Assembly (NCBI GenBank): GCA_018400625.1
Contig: JAGYMJ010000105.1
Location: forward strand, 1-6,373
DNA length: 6,373 nucleotides
From: Planctomycetota bacterium
GTDB lineage: Bacteria; Planctomycetota; Brocadiia; SM23-32
Direction: 5' to 3'
Below the pieces are notes generated by a model. That model had not been told where the DNA came from. It searched no databases and worked only from the letters and a program-made list of their open reading frames with translations. Shown one piece after another: positions 5,312 through 6,373 of the stretch. Both the position numbers and the translations under genes were made by a program. The number at the start of each line of letters is the position of its first letter. Positions within the stretch are counted from its first letter, which is position 1.

Positions 5312-6370
5312 TCACTCTCCAAAAACGAGGGCGGCGAATGCCGTAAACCCGGCTCCAAATGCCAGCAGCAGGCCGGGACCGACGGTCAGACCGCGTTGCA
5401 TAAGATCTTTCAGGACGAAGAGCACGGTGGGTGAGGACATGTTGCCGTATTGTTTGAAAATCTCGTAGGATGTTTCCAGTCGGGCGGGGGAGAGGCTAAA
5501 CCGTTTGGCGACATGATCCAGTATCTGAGTTCCGCCGGCGTGAACGGCCCACCATTGAATATCGGGAATTTTCAGGTTATTTCTTTTAAGCAATTTATCT
5601 GTGACTCTTTCCAGACAGCGTGAACCAACAGCCGGAACCCGGCTTGTAAGGGTGTTGCGCAGATGTCCGTGATAGTTCTTATAACGGAGTGCCTCACGGT
5701 GTTCGGGGAAAAGACCGGTTTCAAAATCAGCCATGCGCATCCCCATCTTGTCGGCTGAATTTTTTCCGACGACGGCGGATGCGGCCCCGTCGCCGAAAAT
5801 ACAGTTGCTCACCGTCAAACCCGGATCATCTTCGATCATGTGTGTGGCTGAACATATCTCAACGGCGACACATATCACCGGTTTGTCGCGCGTGCGGGCA
5901 TGCATGCCCAATCCACATTCAAGATTGGGCAGTGCCGAGCCACAGCCCATTCCCATTATATCAACGGCTTTTATATCATTGTTCAGACCGAGGTCGCCGG
6001 CAAGGTAGGAAGTCAATCCCGGACAGAGGTAACCGGTGCATGTGTTGACCACGATGCCGCCGATATCGTTCGGGGAAAGCCTCGCATCGGCCATGGCTGA
6101 ACGACAGGCCTGAGCTGCTGTTTTCCTGGCCTGTGAACTGTATCTCCTTATCTGAGAATCCGGAGTCTCATTGATTATTTCAGCGGGATCGTCCAATCCA
6201 AAATACCGGCCTTTTATCGGGCTGCTGAGCAGCAGCCGATCATAAAGCGCTTTTTGGCCTTCAGGCAGGAGGTCGTGAGAGTTGTAAAAATTGTAAACGT
6301 CCTGCTGGGTAAGGTATAAATCGGGATTAGCCGTACCGATGGACAGTATATGTGGTGCGTGGTCGGGCAT
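5312..6370 (-). CDS. Type III polyketide synthase (chalcone/stilbene synthase superfamily)
   Basis: This 352-residue protein is the first visible gene of the operon and is full length for a bacterial type III PKS. The family extends an acyl-CoA or acyl-carrier starter with malonyl-CoA in one active site and cyclises the product. The catalytic triad is visible: Cys143 in MGMGCGSALPNLE, His277 in WWAVHAGGTQILDHV and Asn310 in QYGNMSSPTVLFVL. Other family marks are ILSIGTANPD near the N-terminus, TCTGYLCPGLTSYLAGDLGL (110-129), IFGDGAASAVVG (191-202) and the C-terminal LAFGAGFTAFAALV (336-349), which corresponds to the GFGPG loop. The context of a hydroxylase plus two methyltransferases suggests an alkylresorcinol or alkylpyrone product, but starter and chain length cannot be read from the sequence. 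Only 3 bases precede the ATG, so the ribosome binding site and operon promoter are not in view, and an earlier in-frame start cannot be excluded. The stop codon is 3 nt before the monooxygenase start. Confidence 0.95.
   Translation of the reverse strand: MPDHAPHILSIGTANPDLYLTQQDVYNFYNSHDLLPEGQKALYDRLLLSSPIKGRYFGLDDPAEIINETPDSQIRRYSSQARKTAAQACRSAMADARLSPNDIGGIVVNTCTGYLCPGLTSYLAGDLGLNNDIKAVDIMGMGCGSALPNLECGLGMHARTRDKPVICVAVEICSATHMIEDDPGLTVSNCIFGDGAASAVVGKNSADKMGMRMADFETGLFPEHREALRYKNYHGHLRNTLTSRVPAVGSRCLERVTDKLLKRNNLKIPDIQWWAVHAGGTQILDHVAKRFSLSPARLETSYEIFKQYGNMSSPTVLFVLKDLMQRGLTVGPGLLLAFGAGFTAFAALVFGE
5315..5320 (-). promoter_or_regulatory. Ribosome binding site of the monooxygenase, inside the PKS 3' end
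   Basis: The minus strand reads GGAGAG here, with 8 nt between GGAG and the ATG at 5308. The site lies just upstream of and within the last codons of the type III PKS gene. This fits co-transcription and close translational linkage of the two genes. Confidence 0.6.
5896..5930. repeat. 14-bp palindrome overlapping an 8-bp hairpin inside the PKS gene
   Basis: Bases 5896-5909 (gggcatgcatgccc) form a perfect 14-bp palindrome. Bases 5906-5913 (gcccaatc) pair perfectly with 5923-5930 (gattgggc) across a 9-nt loop. The two structures share bases and so would be alternatives. They lie just downstream of the active-site Cys codon on the coding strand. There is no U-tract, so this is not an intrinsic terminator, and codon choice alone may explain it. 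Confidence 0.35.
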
Positions 6371-6373
6371 TTC

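Noticed and set aside
6220..6237. Inverted repeat ggctgctg-ag-cagcagcc
   Set aside because: It has a two-base loop and is produced by a run of Leu and Ser codons (LLLSSP) in the PKS; no sign of function.

Overview
The window holds two blocks that converge tail to tail near position 2600. On the plus strand, about 39-2606 encodes most of a large secreted-type repeat protein with two right-handed beta-helix modules and a fibronectin-III-like domain between them. On the minus strand, 6370-2567 is a tight four-gene operon. In transcription order it encodes a type III polyketide synthase, a class A FAD-dependent aromatic monooxygenase, a UbiE/MenG-like C-methyltransferase and a second SAM-dependent methyltransferase of the kind found beside bacterial type III PKSs. 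The gaps are 3 nt and about 13 nt, and the last junction is an ATGA stop/start overlap.

The operon makes sense as one pathway. A type III PKS extends an acyl starter with malonyl-CoA and cyclises it, typically to a resorcinol or pyrone. The monooxygenase would hydroxylate the phenolic ring and the two methyltransferases would decorate it. This resembles the srsABC phenolic-lipid pathway of Streptomyces griseus (type III PKS, methyltransferase, flavin hydroxylase), with one extra methyltransferase of the ubiquinone/menaquinone C-methylase family. The likely product class is a methylated alkyl-resorcinol, hydroquinone or quinone. The exact product cannot be read from the sequence. The operon promoter lies beyond the right edge, since only 3 bases precede the PKS start codon.

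The beta-helix block lacks a recognisable beginning. Its frame is open and shows beta-helix-like sequence from about position 50, but an in-frame TAG sits at 36-38, and the first ordinary start codon (GTG 612) lies inside the first module. The first 50 bases are AT-rich (18 of 50 G+C), unlike what follows, so the 5' end is truncated, frameshifted or joined to foreign sequence.

The two blocks differ in base composition. Hand-counted 60-base lines gave 55% and 75% G+C in the left block (lines 1741 and 721) and 50% and 45% in the right block (lines 2761 and 3781). Recent juxtaposition or horizontal acquisition is possible. The host cannot be named. Multi-domain DUF1565/beta-helix proteins with FnIII-like domains are common in environmental bacteria such as Verrucomicrobiota, Kiritimatiellota, Lentisphaerota and Planctomycetota, so a Gram-negative environmental bacterium of that sort is a weak guess. 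No RNA gene, CRISPR array or insertion sequence was recognised, and apart from the first 50 or so bases the window is essentially all coding.
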